This document shows positions 35,958-45,246 of a DNA stretch of 64,000 nt, piece after piece; positions within the stretch are counted from its first letter, which is position 1; each line of letters starts with the position of its first letter. Source of the DNA: JAXGPP01 sp040766885 (GTDB lineage Bacteria; Planctomycetota; Planctomycetia; Pirellulales; Thermoguttaceae); assembly GCA_040766885.1 (NCBI GenBank), contig JAXGPP010000014.1:180967-244966 (forward strand), given 5' to 3'. Below the pieces are notes generated by a model that saw only the letters and a list, made by a program, of their open reading frames with translations, was not told the origin of the DNA and did not search any database. Both the position numbers and the translations under genes were made by a program.

Positions 35958-36593
35958 ATGAGCGCAATCAGAATCCTCATTGCTGACGATCACGAAGTCG
36001 TTCGCAGTGGTCTCCGGAGCATGCTCCAAGGGAGTGACATAGAAGTAGCGGCCGAAGTCTCTACAGGAGAGTCAGCCGTCAAGTACGCATTGGAAAACTC
36101 GGTCGACGTTGTACTGCTGGATATTCGCATGCCGGAGGGGGACGGACTGACGGCCCTTGGTCGCATCAAGCTCGACAAACCAGACATGCCGGTACTGATG
36201 CTCTCCACGTTCGACAACCCCACGTACATCGCCCGGTCGGTGGCCCTAGGCGCCAGCGGATACCTCCTCAAGGGATGCAGCCGGGAGGATCTGATCAACG
36301 CCATTCGCACTGCCGCCGCAGGCGAATCGGCCTGGACTCGCGATGAGTTGCGTCGTGTGACCGGGGCGCTGGCTACACCCCGATTGGCGGCCGATGTCGA
36401 GGTTCCCTTGACCCAACGCGAGAGCGAAGTGCTCCGTCAATTGGCTTACGGGCTCACAAACAAGGAGATCGCCCAAGCCCTGCATATCAGCTACGAGACG
36501 GTGAAGGAGCACGTGCAGCACATCCTTCGCAAGATCGGCGTCTCGGATCGCACGCAGGCCGCCGTCTGGGCTGTACGCAAACAGCTCGTTTGA
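35958..36593 (+). CDS. NarL/FixJ-family response regulator
   Basis: A 211-residue transcription regulator. The receiver domain (1-120) has the acidic pair in ILIADDHEVVRSGL, phospho-Asp in VVLLDIRMPEGDGL, a Ser/Thr switch in MLSTFD and Lys in YLLKGCS. The C-terminal LuxR-type helix-turn-helix (~148-205) reads PLTQRESEVLRQLAYGLTNKEIAQALHISYETVKEHVQ, the DNA-recognition consensus. GGAG precedes the ATG. No histidine kinase gene is adjacent, so it is an orphan in this window. A good terminator follows. Confidence 0.93.
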   Translation: MSAIRILIADDHEVVRSGLRSMLQGSDIEVAAEVSTGESAVKYALENSVDVVLLDIRMPEGDGLTALGRIKLDKPDMPVLMLSTFDNPTYIARSVALGASGYLLKGCSREDLINAIRTAAAGESAWTRDELRRVTGALATPRLAADVEVPLTQRESEVLRQLAYGLTNKEIAQALHISYETVKEHVQHILRKIGVSDRTQAAVWAVRKQLV

Positions 36594-36617
36594 GATCGCG
36601 TACTATTGCTCTCTCCC

Positions 36618-36644
36618 GCCGCGGGTTTATCCCGCGGCTTTTTT
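36618..36644 (+). terminator. Rho-independent terminator after the NarL-type regulator
   Basis: Stem GCCGCGGG / CCCGCGGC (8 bp) with loop TTTAT followed by six T residues, 24 bases after the stop codon. A textbook intrinsic terminator. Confidence 0.9.
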
Positions 36645-36747
36645 CGTTAATACAACGATTTCCCGCCGGTCGCCCCTGGGTTGCGGCCGCGTGTCGCACC
36701 GGTTAGGATGCGATCGATCGCTCTGCCACCTATCAGGAGGGATTCTT

Positions 36748-38106
36748 GTGGCCAAGCCTACCGATATTCGCCTCGGCGAAGTCTCTGCAACTACGGAACA
36801 ATACTCCTACCGCACGCCGATCAAGTTTGGCGGGCGTGTGGTCAACGATGTGGTGCTGCTCAACGTGACGGTTGAGGCCATGACCCGCGACGGAAAGCGG
36901 GGGGTTGGATTCGGATCGATGCCTATGGGCAACGCTTGGTCTTGGCCAAGCAAGACCTTGGGGGGCGATGCGACCCTGGCGGCTATGGTCGCCTTGGGGG
37001 AACGGTTGGCGGTCGAGGCTCGCGACTTTGCCGAAATGGGCCACCCGTTGGAAATCACCCATGCCCTCGCAGGGAGCTACGACACGTTGGCCTGCGACGT
37101 CACGGCCGAGGCCAAATTGTCGGAGCCGATGCCCCGTTTGGCGCAACTGGTCGCGGCCAGCCCGCTTGAGGCGGCGATTCACGATGCCTACGGCAAGGCT
37201 CTGGGAGCCAACTCTTACAACCTGCTGGGGGCCGATTTCGTCAATCGCGATGTGGCGGCCTATCTGAACGCCGATTTCTCCGGCGAATTCCTTGACCGGT
37301 ACACGCTTCGGTCGCCGAAGCCGGCGATGCCCCTCTACCACCTGATCGGCGCGCTGGATCCGCTGACCGATGGGGATCTGGCTACTCGGCTCAACGATGG
37401 GCTACCCGAGACGCTCCCGGAGTGGATCCGCGCGGACGGGCTGACTCACCTGAAGATCAAGCTTGCGGGGGACGACCTGGCTTGGGATATCGACCGTGTG
37501 GTGTCGATTGAACGGGTGGCTGCCGAGACGCAGGTGGCCCGCGGCTGCAAGGCCTGGTACTACTCCGCCGATTTCAATGAAAAGTGCGCCAGCGTCGACT
37601 ATGTTCTCGAATGGCTGGCAAAGGTGGGGGAACGGTCGCCGCATGCCCTGGAGCGTCTGCAATACATCGAACAGCCCACCAACCGGGACCTTAGGGCATA
37701 CCCGGACAACAAGATGCACAAGGCGGCCAGAATCAAGCCGGTGGTAATCGACGAGGCGCTGATTGATTTTGAGAGCCTGTTGTTGAGCCGCGAGTTGGGC
37801 TATTCGGGTGTGGCGCTCAAGGCCTGCAAGGGACACAGCGAGGCCTTGCTGATGGGGGCCGCAGCGCAGAAGTACGGCCTCTTTCTTTGCGTGCAGGACC
37901 TCACTTGCCCGGGGTACTCGTTCTTGCACTCAGCGAGCCTCTCGGCCCGGATTCCGACGGTGGCGGCGATCGAGGGGAACGCCCGGCAGTACTGCCCGGC
38001 GGCGAACGCCGCGTGGGCGGAACGTTATCCGAGCATGTTCCGGATCAGCGATGGGACGCTTGGAACGCACGCGCTGGCGGAAATTGGACTCGGGTTCTCG
38101 GCTTAG
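36748..38106 (+). CDS. Mandelate racemase/enolase-superfamily enzyme
   Basis: A 452-residue enzyme of the enolase superfamily, which abstracts an alpha-proton from a carboxylate substrate with Mg2+. The GTG at 36748 is chosen because AGGAGG lies seven bases upstream. The barrel shows THLKIKLAG with the KxK base pair, and candidate metal ligands in YYSADFNEK, LQYIEQPTNR and PVVIDEALID, followed by GVALKACKGHSEAL with a Lys on a late strand. The N-terminal capping domain starts with a PIKFGGRVV strand. The exact substrate (sugar acid or dipeptide) cannot be read from this. It stands alone after a terminator, with 86 bases before the next gene. Confidence 0.8.
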   Translation: MAKPTDIRLGEVSATTEQYSYRTPIKFGGRVVNDVVLLNVTVEAMTRDGKRGVGFGSMPMGNAWSWPSKTLGGDATLAAMVALGERLAVEARDFAEMGHPLEITHALAGSYDTLACDVTAEAKLSEPMPRLAQLVAASPLEAAIHDAYGKALGANSYNLLGADFVNRDVAAYLNADFSGEFLDRYTLRSPKPAMPLYHLIGALDPLTDGDLATRLNDGLPETLPEWIRADGLTHLKIKLAGDDLAWDIDRVVSIERVAAETQVARGCKAWYYSADFNEKCASVDYVLEWLAKVGERSPHALERLQYIEQPTNRDLRAYPDNKMHKAARIKPVVIDEALIDFESLLLSRELGYSGVALKACKGHSEALLMGAAAQKYGLFLCVQDLTCPGYSFLHSASLSARIPTVAAIEGNARQYCPAANAAWAERYPSMFRISDGTLGTHALAEIGLGFSA

Positions 38107-38192
38107 AACGACGGACGGGTGCCAAGGGATGGGCGGCGGAGGAATGCCAAGGGCCAGGCACCGATGATCTTCGTGACGGGGGCTGGGTCTGT

Positions 38193-39083
38193 ATGGCAGT
38201 CGAGCCTGGGGACTATCATGCCAGCAAACCGGCAACCCCTCGGCGGCCGCTGCAGTTCAGCCTGCGGACAGTCCTGGGGCTCACAACAAGCGTTGCGGTG
38301 GCGCTGGCGCTGATTCGTTGGCGGCCCGGACTGGGCGGATCAATAGCCGTTCTTAGTCTCGGTGCACTGTGGTCGCGGGCGGCCCACCGTGCCGGCCATC
38401 GCGGTCTGGCCTACTACCTGGCAGCCTTCGCAATGGGGCCAGTGATCGTTCTGGTGGTTGGGGCCCTGCCGTGGCTGCTCTGGCGTGCTCCCGGCAACAT
38501 GCCAGCGGAATGGGCGTTACTACTCTTCACGCTCGACTTCAGCCTGGCGGCGATCGTCTGTGTGCGACTGCTGCGAACCTCGATCCGCGGCAATGAACCC
38601 GTGGCTGGGGTTGCCGCGGCCGCGGTCTACGTGACGGCGGAGATCGTGCCGCTAGTGCCCTTGTTGGCCACTCTGCCGGCGGCTGGGATCTACGCGATTA
38701 CGGCAATCATGGCTTCGTTGTTTATCGCGCCGCTTGCGGCGACGTTCTACCTGCCGTTTGCCTGGCCGGTGGCATTTGTGTGCATCTCGATACTGCGACG
38801 GGTTTGCCCGGTGCCTTCGGACGCAGATATCGTACTGGCTGTCGCACGCCTCAACGGGCACGGCCCGCTTCCTCTGAGAGCGGCCCACATCGCACGGGTG
38901 CTTCGTTGCCGCGAGGAGTCGTTGAAGGAGTGGCTCGATCGGCTGGTCAGCACGGGCGTGCTCAAGTGGTCGACTGAGATGGGGTATGGCGTCCATCCGG
39001 GCTGCTTTGCGGCAGATGGTGGGGCCGCCGAAGCCACACCAGGTACCGTGGTTGGAGTTCCTCGAGGAGACGACCAACAATGA
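38193..39083 (+). CDS. Polytopic membrane protein with planctomycete FSLRT motif
   Basis: A 296-residue membrane protein. RRPLQFSLRTVLGLTTSVAVALAL near residue 17 contains the QFSLRT motif that opens the first membrane helix of many planctomycete membrane proteins. About six to seven hydrophobic segments extend to residue ~215. The C-terminal cytoplasmic part (DADIVLAVARLNGHG, AHIARVLRCREESLKEWLDRLVSTGVLKW) looks like a small winged-helix-like domain, which would make it a membrane protein with a DNA- or protein-binding tail. Function unknown. Its stop overlaps the next ATG by ATGA, so the pair is co-translated. Confidence 0.65.
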   Translation: MAVEPGDYHASKPATPRRPLQFSLRTVLGLTTSVAVALALIRWRPGLGGSIAVLSLGALWSRAAHRAGHRGLAYYLAAFAMGPVIVLVVGALPWLLWRAPGNMPAEWALLLFTLDFSLAAIVCVRLLRTSIRGNEPVAGVAAAAVYVTAEIVPLVPLLATLPAAGIYAITAIMASLFIAPLAATFYLPFAWPVAFVCISILRRVCPVPSDADIVLAVARLNGHGPLPLRAAHIARVLRCREESLKEWLDRLVSTGVLKWSTEMGYGVHPGCFAADGGAAEATPGTVVGVPRGDDQQ

Positions 39084-39859
39084 AAAGCTTGTTGCACGGA
39101 CGGTATATGGCGGCTGTTCTTGTGTGGATCGGCTGGGCAGCGGCCGTGGCGGCAGGGGATAAACCGGTCACGCTGCCTGCTGCCGCGGGGACGGTAGTCG
39201 ATACAATCCGCGAGGCGGCCGAGGAGAATGCGCGGCTGCCGACCGGTATGCGAAAGAAGGGGGACGAACTGGCCGAACACTACTTTCGCCGTGCGGCGTC
39301 TGCCGCCGACCAGTTGCCCCGGGAGACGGCCGCCCGGGCTTACCTGATTGGGTTGGCCATCGGGATCGACGACAGCAACGCCCTGGTCGAGAACCGGCTT
39401 CTCGGCAGGATGCTGGTCGGCATCGAGTCGCCGGAGGCGCGGGGCCGCCGGGTGGCGGCGTTGGGCGGACCGACACTGCGCGGCCGGAACGATCTGGCCA
39501 AGCATTTCGCCGTGTCGGCCGGACTGGCGGCAATGAGTTCTCCCGAGTCGGCCGAGGCGGCTGGCGTTTTCAAGGAGGTTCGCGACTCGCAAGGAGGCAG
39601 CGGGTTCAGCTTCGCCGATTACGCGGCCGATCTGGCGGGGATCAGCTTCGCCGAGCAGGTTATTGACGGCCGGCTGAAGCTTGACGAGCTTGGCCAAGGC
39701 TTCGTCGTCGGCCGGTATATGCCGAGCGTCGACGATCTGCCCGAAGGGCTGACCCAGACGACATTCCTCGACCGGTACGGATCGCCTGAGGATGAACGAT
39801 TCCGGCGCCAGCGTGATGCGATTCGGCAACGGATTGCGGACTTGGCTGGGGCCGACTGA
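39080..39859 (+). CDS. Exported protein of unknown function
   Basis: A 259-residue protein with a signal peptide (AVLVWIGWAAAVAAG). The mature part is mainly helical, with EHYFRRAASAADQLPRETAARAYLIGLAIGIDDSNALVEN and a GFSFADYAADLAGISFAEQVI stretch containing conserved-looking aromatic and acidic positions. I recognise no family. The start overlaps the preceding stop (ATGA at 39080-39083), so it likely works together with the FSLRT membrane protein. Confidence 0.6.
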   Translation: MKSLLHGRYMAAVLVWIGWAAAVAAGDKPVTLPAAAGTVVDTIREAAEENARLPTGMRKKGDELAEHYFRRAASAADQLPRETAARAYLIGLAIGIDDSNALVENRLLGRMLVGIESPEARGRRVAALGGPTLRGRNDLAKHFAVSAGLAAMSSPESAEAAGVFKEVRDSQGGSGFSFADYAADLAGISFAEQVIDGRLKLDELGQGFVVGRYMPSVDDLPEGLTQTTFLDRYGSPEDERFRRQRDAIRQRIADLAGAD

Positions 39860-40081
39860 TCGAAAAGACAGCAGCGAATGCCACAATGACGGCAAAACGC
39901 TACATGACCGTTCTTTGCGGCCAAGGTCGTAAGCGATGTATTCGCAAGCGGTTAAGGACCGCAACTCAAGGAGACGAGCGAATCGGCACGTGCTTTGCTA
40001 AAACATTTTCTGGCGGCAGTCGGGTGGCACCAATTGCCGATGGAACAGATAGGAAGGCACGGCGAGCGAAAGGGCGGCATC

Positions 40082-40444
40082 ATGAGCTTCGATCTCGTGC
40101 AGATGGTCCGGGTGGCGAAACGGATGCGCCAAGCGACCGGTTACCTGGAACTGGGAATGGGCCTGCAGGCCCGGGAACGTATCGACAGCGTCGGCACGCT
40201 GGGTCCATTCGAGGCCGAGGCCGACCTGCTGCGCGGTACCGCCCTGCAGATGGAGCATCGCTATGACGATGCGGCCACGTCGTTCCAGAATGCCGTGCTG
40301 AAGTTCCCCTCGCCGCAAGACAAGGCCGCTTGGCTTGCGCTGAGTGAGTGTTACCGCCAGGTTGGGGACGTCGAGCGGGCCGTCGAGTCGCTGGCGAACG
40401 CCCGGGGCGCGAAGCCGCACTCGGCAGGTCAGAAAACCGAGTGA
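40082..40444 (+). CDS. Small TPR protein
   Basis: About 120 residues from the ATG at 40082; the frame is open further upstream, with an ATG at 40040 and a TTG at 39995 as alternatives. The sequence contains about two and a half tetratricopeptide-like helix pairs: LELGMGLQARERIDS, EADLLRGTALQMEHRYDDAATSFQNAVLKFP and AAWLALSECYRQVGDVERAVESLANA. Such a domain usually mediates protein contacts. Converges on nagA with four bases between the stops. Confidence 0.65.
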   Translation: MSFDLVQMVRVAKRMRQATGYLELGMGLQARERIDSVGTLGPFEAEADLLRGTALQMEHRYDDAATSFQNAVLKFPSPQDKAAWLALSECYRQVGDVERAVESLANARGAKPHSAGQKTE

Positions 40445-40448
40445 AGGT

Positions 40449-41624
40449 TCAGATCCGGCCTGCTATTACCTGGCCGGCGAACAGGACCGCGCGGAGTTGA
40501 ACCATCTCTTCGGCCGGCGCTTCGTTGGCCGGCAGGATGTCGAACAGGACGAGGTCAGCCGGGTCGCCCACCGAGAGCCCGCCTGGTTCGAATCCCAGCA
40601 ACCGCGCCGGATGTCCTACCACCATGTCGATGGCGGCTGACACATCGACGCCGGCCAATCGCATCACGTTACCCACTCCGGTGGCCAGCGGCAACGACGC
40701 TCCGGCATAAAGATTGCGCTGACCGGCGATGACCAGCTTGCCGCTGGGCAGGATCTCAACCTCGCAGAACTCGCTGCGGTAACGGCCCGGGGGCTGACCC
40801 GCCTGACCCGAGAGGTCGCTCACCAGGATGCAGCGCGCCGGCGACTTCGCCCGGATGAAGGTCTTGAGGACCGCCGCCGGGAGGTGATGGCCGTCGGCGA
40901 TCAGGCTGGCCATCAGCCGATCGTCCGCCAGTTGGTCCCAGATATAGTTGGGATGCCGACGGATCACCGGATGCGATCCATTGCCGAGGTGAGTGCTGAG
41001 ACGGGCGCCAGCATCGACGGCGCGGCGGATTTGGATTGAGTCGGCGGCGGTGTGGCCGATCGAGACGACGACGCCGGAATCGGTCACCTGCTCGATGAAT
41101 GCGAGCGCCTCGTCGTACTCGGGCGAGATCGTCACGAGCCGGATCCGCCCGCCGGCGGCTTCCTGCAACTGAAAGAAGTGGCTCGCGTCGGGCGGCCGGC
41201 AATGGTCTTTGGGGTGCGCGCCGCGCGGTCCATCCTCGCGGGAGATGTATGGCCCCTCAAGATGCACGCCGGGAACCTGCCTCGCCAGGACGGGGTCGGA
41301 CTCACAGGCCGCGGCGATCGTCCGCAGGGCGTGTGCGAGCGTATCGTCGCACTGCGTGGTGACGGTGGGGCAGAATCGCGTGGCGCCGAACTCGAGCATG
41401 GCGCGGCCGACTTCGACGACTTTCTCCGCCCGGAGGGATGTGGAACTGAATTCCTGGCCGGCGTAGCCGTTCACCTGGATATCCCACCAGCCAGGGCTGA
41501 TCCAGGGGCAGGAGAGGGACGAAGGGACTTCGGCCCTTGCCGGTTCGACGGCGGTTATCTGCTGGCCACCAATCTCGAGGCGGATGACCTGTCCCGAGTC
41601 GTAACGTCGCGCAAAGAACTGCAT
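40449..41624 (-). CDS. nagA: N-acetylglucosamine-6-phosphate deacetylase
   Basis: A 391-residue amidohydrolase that removes the acetyl group from GlcNAc-6-phosphate. The ATG at 41624 starts near the first strand of the small beta domain; an upstream in-frame extension has no family match. PGWWDIQVNGYAGQEFSS is the NagA entry motif. Metal and catalytic residues appear in VHLEGPYIS (Glu), VSIGHTAAD (His), STHLGNGSHP (His), IADGHHLP (His) and ILVSDLSGQAG (catalytic Asp). The gene stands alone and may serve peptidoglycan or chitin-sugar recycling. Confidence 0.9.
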   Translation of the reverse strand: MQFFARRYDSGQVIRLEIGGQQITAVEPARAEVPSSLSCPWISPGWWDIQVNGYAGQEFSSTSLRAEKVVEVGRAMLEFGATRFCPTVTTQCDDTLAHALRTIAAACESDPVLARQVPGVHLEGPYISREDGPRGAHPKDHCRPPDASHFFQLQEAAGGRIRLVTISPEYDEALAFIEQVTDSGVVVSIGHTAADSIQIRRAVDAGARLSTHLGNGSHPVIRRHPNYIWDQLADDRLMASLIADGHHLPAAVLKTFIRAKSPARCILVSDLSGQAGQPPGRYRSEFCEVEILPSGKLVIAGQRNLYAGASLPLATGVGNVMRLAGVDVSAAIDMVVGHPARLLGFEPGGLSVGDPADLVLFDILPANEAPAEEMVQLRAVLFAGQVIAGRI

Positions 41625-41827
41625 GTCGCCGATCAACCGGGCGCTGTTGCCGGGTACTGAGGTTGGCTGTCTGACTTTCTCACGTGCCGCCAATCCTAGG
41701 ACAACCGGGACCGCGCGGCGTCTCGGGCCGGACGTGCCATTGTACCCATTGCCCCGCCGGGCTACCACAATTACGATCGGCGGTCGTCAGTCTCGATCAA
41801 AGCAGCCGGCGATCCTGAGGACCAATC

Positions 41828-43807
41828 ATGCGACGCAGACTTGCGTTCTACCTGACTTCGGCGACCGTGTTGGTCTTGAGTGTGATGACGCGTCTGGCGG
41901 GGGCAGGCGACCCCGGCGGCGTGATGCCGCTGAGACTGCCGGAGACTCGCGATGCGGGCGCGGCGGCGATGCAAAGGGAACTCTACGAGGCCGCCTCGCG
42001 GCTGGCGCATCACCTGCTCGCGTCGGTCCATCCGTGGGACAAGGAGCCGTCGCTTCTGCTGGCAACCGAGAGTCGCAGCGGCGAGCACTGGATCCGTCCG
42101 AATACGGGAATCGTCGAAGGCCTGGCATTCCTGTACCGGTTCGGGACGTACGACGAGAAGACGGTGGGCGTGGGGCGCGACCGGCTTCGCGAGACGATTC
42201 ACGGGATGATGCGGTATCTGGTCGCCACGCACGTGACCGGCACTCGGCCGACGGACGACGGGCGGCCGTGGGGCGACGCATGGCAGTCGGCGCACTGGAC
42301 GCAGGCGCTCGGGCGGGCGGCGTGGTGGATGTGGGACGACCTGCCGGGCGACTTGCGCGAGGGCGTTCGGCGCGTGGTGACGCACGAAGCCAGCCGGTTT
42401 GTCGACGCGGATCCGCCGCACCAGATCGAGCGGGATACGAAGGCCGAGGAGAACGCATGGAACAGCGCGGTCTTCTCGGCGGCGATGTTGCTCGTGCCCG
42501 ATTCGCCGGAGTACGCGCGATGGGAGTCGGGCTTCCAGCGATGGGCGATGTCGGCCTTCCTGAGACCGGCGGATGCGGAGAACGAGGCGATCGTCGACGG
42601 GCGGACGGTGGCCGAGCAATTCGTCGGCGCAAACATCTACGACGATTTCACGCTGGAGAACCACGGCATCGTGCACCCGGACTACATGACGACGTTCAGC
42701 CTGGCCGCGGGCTGCGCGACCGACTTCCGGATGAGCGGCCGCCGCGAGCCGGAGGCGGTGATGCACAACGTGGGCGGGATCTACGAGAACCTGAAATGGT
42801 TCGTGCTACCCGACGGGGGTTTCGTATATCCGTCGGGGCAGGACTGGCAGTTGTTCCGCAACGCGGACTGGCTACGATGCCACGTGCTGATGTCGGTTCT
42901 GGCGCGGGATCCGGATGGCTGGGAACTGGGGCGCCGGTCGCTGGCCGCGCTGCAGAAGATGCAGTCGCGGAGCGAAAGCGGCGCGGTATACCTGCCCGAG
43001 GAGACGTTCTTCGCGTCGAGCCATTCGGACCTGTTGCGAGGCCTCGCCGAATCATGGCTCATGCTGTGCTGGGCGGAGGATCTGCCGCGCGAGTTCCAAC
43101 CGCGACTGGGCGTGCGGCGGCTGGAGGCCGCCAAGATCGTCCTCCATCGCACGGCGGTTGCGGTCAACTCGCTGAGCTGGGGCAATGGCCTGATAGCACA
43201 AAGCGCGGCCAACGACCTCGACCGGATTGTTTCGCCCCATCCACGAAACGGCGTCGGTGCGATCCGCCTGGCGGGGCAAGATCGCGCCCTGCCGGTCCGG
43301 GTGCAATCGGTCGAAGTGCGAGAGGAGGCGGACGGCTTTGTGGCGGACGTGGTGGCGGAGCACGGCGCGGGAGTCTTTCGGGCCGAACTGCGATACCAGT
43401 CGCACGCCGACGGCCGCTGGAGCATGAGCGAACGGCTGATCGCGATTCGCGACGCATCGACCGCGGAAATCGCCACCGGCTTGATCGGCATCCTCAACAA
43501 TCCGCAATGGATTCATGAACGCGGCTACCGCGAGATCACGCTCGATGGCGAGACAACCCAGGTGCGCTCGCGGAGCGGCGACGAGGTGGCTCGCACCGGC
43601 GTGAAGGAAGCGTCGATCGACGGGCGACTGAACGTGCAGTCGAGCCAACCGCTTGCCATCCGGTACGCCGCGGCGCGGGATTACGAGCGGTCGCGGGTGA
43701 CCGACGAACTGTCGCTCAACTACCTCGGCGGTGAGCGGGGCTACCGCGCCGGCGAGGAGGTTTCGCGCTATGCCGTAACACTCACGCACAAGGCTGCCGA
43801 GCGTTGA
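41828..43807 (+). CDS. Exported alpha/alpha-toroid-like protein (possible polysaccharide lyase/hydrolase)
   Basis: A 659-residue exported protein. The signal peptide is MRRRLAFYLTSATVLVLSVM with likely cleavage near AGAGD. Residues ~40-430 are helical and rich in Trp, Tyr and His (GEHWIRPNTGIVEGLAFLYRF, WQSAHWTQALGRAAWWMWDD, NAWNSAVFSAAMLL, NIYDDFTLENHGIVHPDYM), the style of the alpha/alpha toroid of uronate lyases and heparinases. Residues ~440-655 look like beta-sandwich. Candidate catalytic residues are in the ENHGIVHPDY block. I cannot fix a lyase family. TGAGGA precedes the ATG. Local coding is unusually GC-rich. Confidence 0.6.
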   Translation: MRRRLAFYLTSATVLVLSVMTRLAGAGDPGGVMPLRLPETRDAGAAAMQRELYEAASRLAHHLLASVHPWDKEPSLLLATESRSGEHWIRPNTGIVEGLAFLYRFGTYDEKTVGVGRDRLRETIHGMMRYLVATHVTGTRPTDDGRPWGDAWQSAHWTQALGRAAWWMWDDLPGDLREGVRRVVTHEASRFVDADPPHQIERDTKAEENAWNSAVFSAAMLLVPDSPEYARWESGFQRWAMSAFLRPADAENEAIVDGRTVAEQFVGANIYDDFTLENHGIVHPDYMTTFSLAAGCATDFRMSGRREPEAVMHNVGGIYENLKWFVLPDGGFVYPSGQDWQLFRNADWLRCHVLMSVLARDPDGWELGRRSLAALQKMQSRSESGAVYLPEETFFASSHSDLLRGLAESWLMLCWAEDLPREFQPRLGVRRLEAAKIVLHRTAVAVNSLSWGNGLIAQSAANDLDRIVSPHPRNGVGAIRLAGQDRALPVRVQSVEVREEADGFVADVVAEHGAGVFRAELRYQSHADGRWSMSERLIAIRDASTAEIATGLIGILNNPQWIHERGYREITLDGETTQVRSRSGDEVARTGVKEASIDGRLNVQSSQPLAIRYAAARDYERSRVTDELSLNYLGGERGYRAGEEVSRYAVTLTHKAAER

Positions 43808-44367
43808 GCCCCCGCAACGGAGTGGCTGAAGCGAAACACCCTTTGCAGGTGTTTACTTTGGTTACGACGCGGAGCGCGGCTGTAAGACCAAGGAGGACAA
43901 GCCTTTCGAGCTGCACTCTCGGACGCAACTTACTCCACCCTTTTGGCTTCAGTGTTGAAGTTCCTAGAGGGGTTCCAGATGTGGCATGCTTCTAGGGCTT
44001 TCCATCCAGACGGTCGGCGCGCAGAGCGAGACGGTCCCGGCTGCGATTGGGCAGCGGGATTGCGCGGCCTCAGGGCAGGCGCAATGCCTGCACCACAAGC
44101 GCGGCAGGCGGGACGCCTGCACGCAAGGGATCGAATTGAGAAAGATCTGCGGGAGCCATCTGTAGCTCCGTAGCGCCGTCGTGGGGCGCGGTCGCATTAT
44201 AGCAGACCACTTAGGCCACTCCGGCCGGCAGCGAATTACAAGTGCGACGGAAAGCCATGGCAGATAGTGGTTTGCAACTATTTCTTGAAATCGGGGGCGT
44301 GTTCAGAATTGACGGAGCAGGGGCAATAGTACCCCTTTGGCGAGAAACGGCGGTGTGGCCCGGTATG
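43808..44367. other. 560-bp intergenic region
   Basis: Lies between the toroid-like protein and the end of the DUF3307 gene. I see no credible gene. Near 44098-44120 a short inverted repeat of GCAGGCG and CGCCTGC occurs. The composition is more mixed (AT-richer patches) than the flanking genes. The right-hand part should hold the terminator of the satD-DUF3307 unit but none is convincing. Confidence 0.4.
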
Positions 44368-45165
44368 TCAAAGGAGCGACAGCGCGTGCTTCGTGAGCCA
44401 GGCGACGAGTACTCCCCAGCTAAAGCTGAGCATCGTCCCGATCGTGATGTACTCCGCCTCCATGCGGTTCTCGTGGTCCTTGAGTTCGCCGAAACGGAAG
44501 ATCGATTTGGCGGCGATGAGAAATCCCACCGCGCCCGGTTGCTCAATGAGGATGAAGAGATAGATGAGCGTTCGCTCCAACTGCCCGATAAACAGGCCGC
44601 CGCGGCGGAAGCCGCGGCGCTGGCGCTGGACCTCGTTTGGCGGGAGCGGGGGGCGCAACTCGCGCAGAAACGGTTCAACGATGATGCCCACCACGATGCC
44701 GCCGGCATATACCGTCGCCACCGCGCCGCTGACGAGCACCAGGACCGCGGTCCATACGGAACCGAACGTGGTTGTCAGAAAGGAAGTGGGCGGCGGATGC
44801 ACCGTACCCAGGGCGACCACTGTACCGTAGAGAATCGCCAAGTGAACGGCCTGGTCCGCCAGCAGCGCGAAGAGCGCTGCTCGCGGCGACAGTCCCCGCT
44901 CCTCGCGGCCGAACACGCGGGAGAAAGCCGCCTTCACCGCGTCCACCAGCGGATGAGTCAGCAGCACGATGAGTGGCAGGATCCAGAGCTTCCAGACGCC
45001 ACAAAGCGCGTAGACCAGAGCAGCGTGAACCAAGGCGTGCCGCAGGTACGCCGCCAAGTTCCCAGCCTGCTTCGCCCGGACTTCACGGTCGCTTTGGAAG
45101 AGGAAGTCTCCCAGGAGGTGGGCGGCCACGGCAGCCGTAAACATCACTGAAGCATCTGGACCCAT
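44368..45165 (-). CDS. DUF3307 membrane protein
   Basis: A 265-residue membrane protein. The N-terminal segment VAAHLLGDFLFQSDREVRAKQ is the DUF3307 signature (HLLGDFLxQ), followed by membrane helices at HALVHAALVYALCGVWKLW, a THPLVDAVKA block and further helices near 100-165 and 195-260. Function is unknown. It lies 74 bases downstream of satD on the same strand, across an AT-rich segment. Confidence 0.85.
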   Translation of the reverse strand: MGPDASVMFTAAVAAHLLGDFLFQSDREVRAKQAGNLAAYLRHALVHAALVYALCGVWKLWILPLIVLLTHPLVDAVKAAFSRVFGREERGLSPRAALFALLADQAVHLAILYGTVVALGTVHPPPTSFLTTTFGSVWTAVLVLVSGAVATVYAGGIVVGIIVEPFLRELRPPLPPNEVQRQRRGFRRGGLFIGQLERTLIYLFILIEQPGAVGFLIAAKSIFRFGELKDHENRMEAEYITIGTMLSFSWGVLVAWLTKHALSLL

Positions 45166-45201
45166 ATCACTGGGGCCTTGATAACTACTTTGGGTTATAA
45201 G

Positions 45202-45246
45202 CCAATAAGATTAATAGTGACGGAAATAAGCCCATTTACTTATTGG
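45202..45246. repeat. AT-rich segment with an 8-bp inverted repeat
   Basis: CCAATAAG at 45202-45209 is the exact reverse complement of CTTATTGG at 45239-45246, with AT-rich sequence between. The right arm overlaps the last codons of satD. It sits between satD and DUF3307 and could be an operator, a weak terminator or an internal promoter; nothing decides. Confidence 0.4.

Noticed and set aside
41623..43518. 631-codon frame on the plus strand overlapping the toroid-like protein
   Set aside because: The translation is almost wholly Arg, Gly, Ala and Asp; the other frame has a signal peptide and ordinary protein composition.
44098..44120. GCAGGCG/CGCCTGC inverted repeat as a mobile-element end
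   Set aside because: Short, with no partner end or transposase nearby; likely a dispersed GC-rich motif.
44242..45150. 302-codon plus-strand frame opposite DUF3307
   Set aside because: DUF3307 on the minus strand has the HLLGDFLFQ signature and membrane helices; the opposite frame is charged and featureless.
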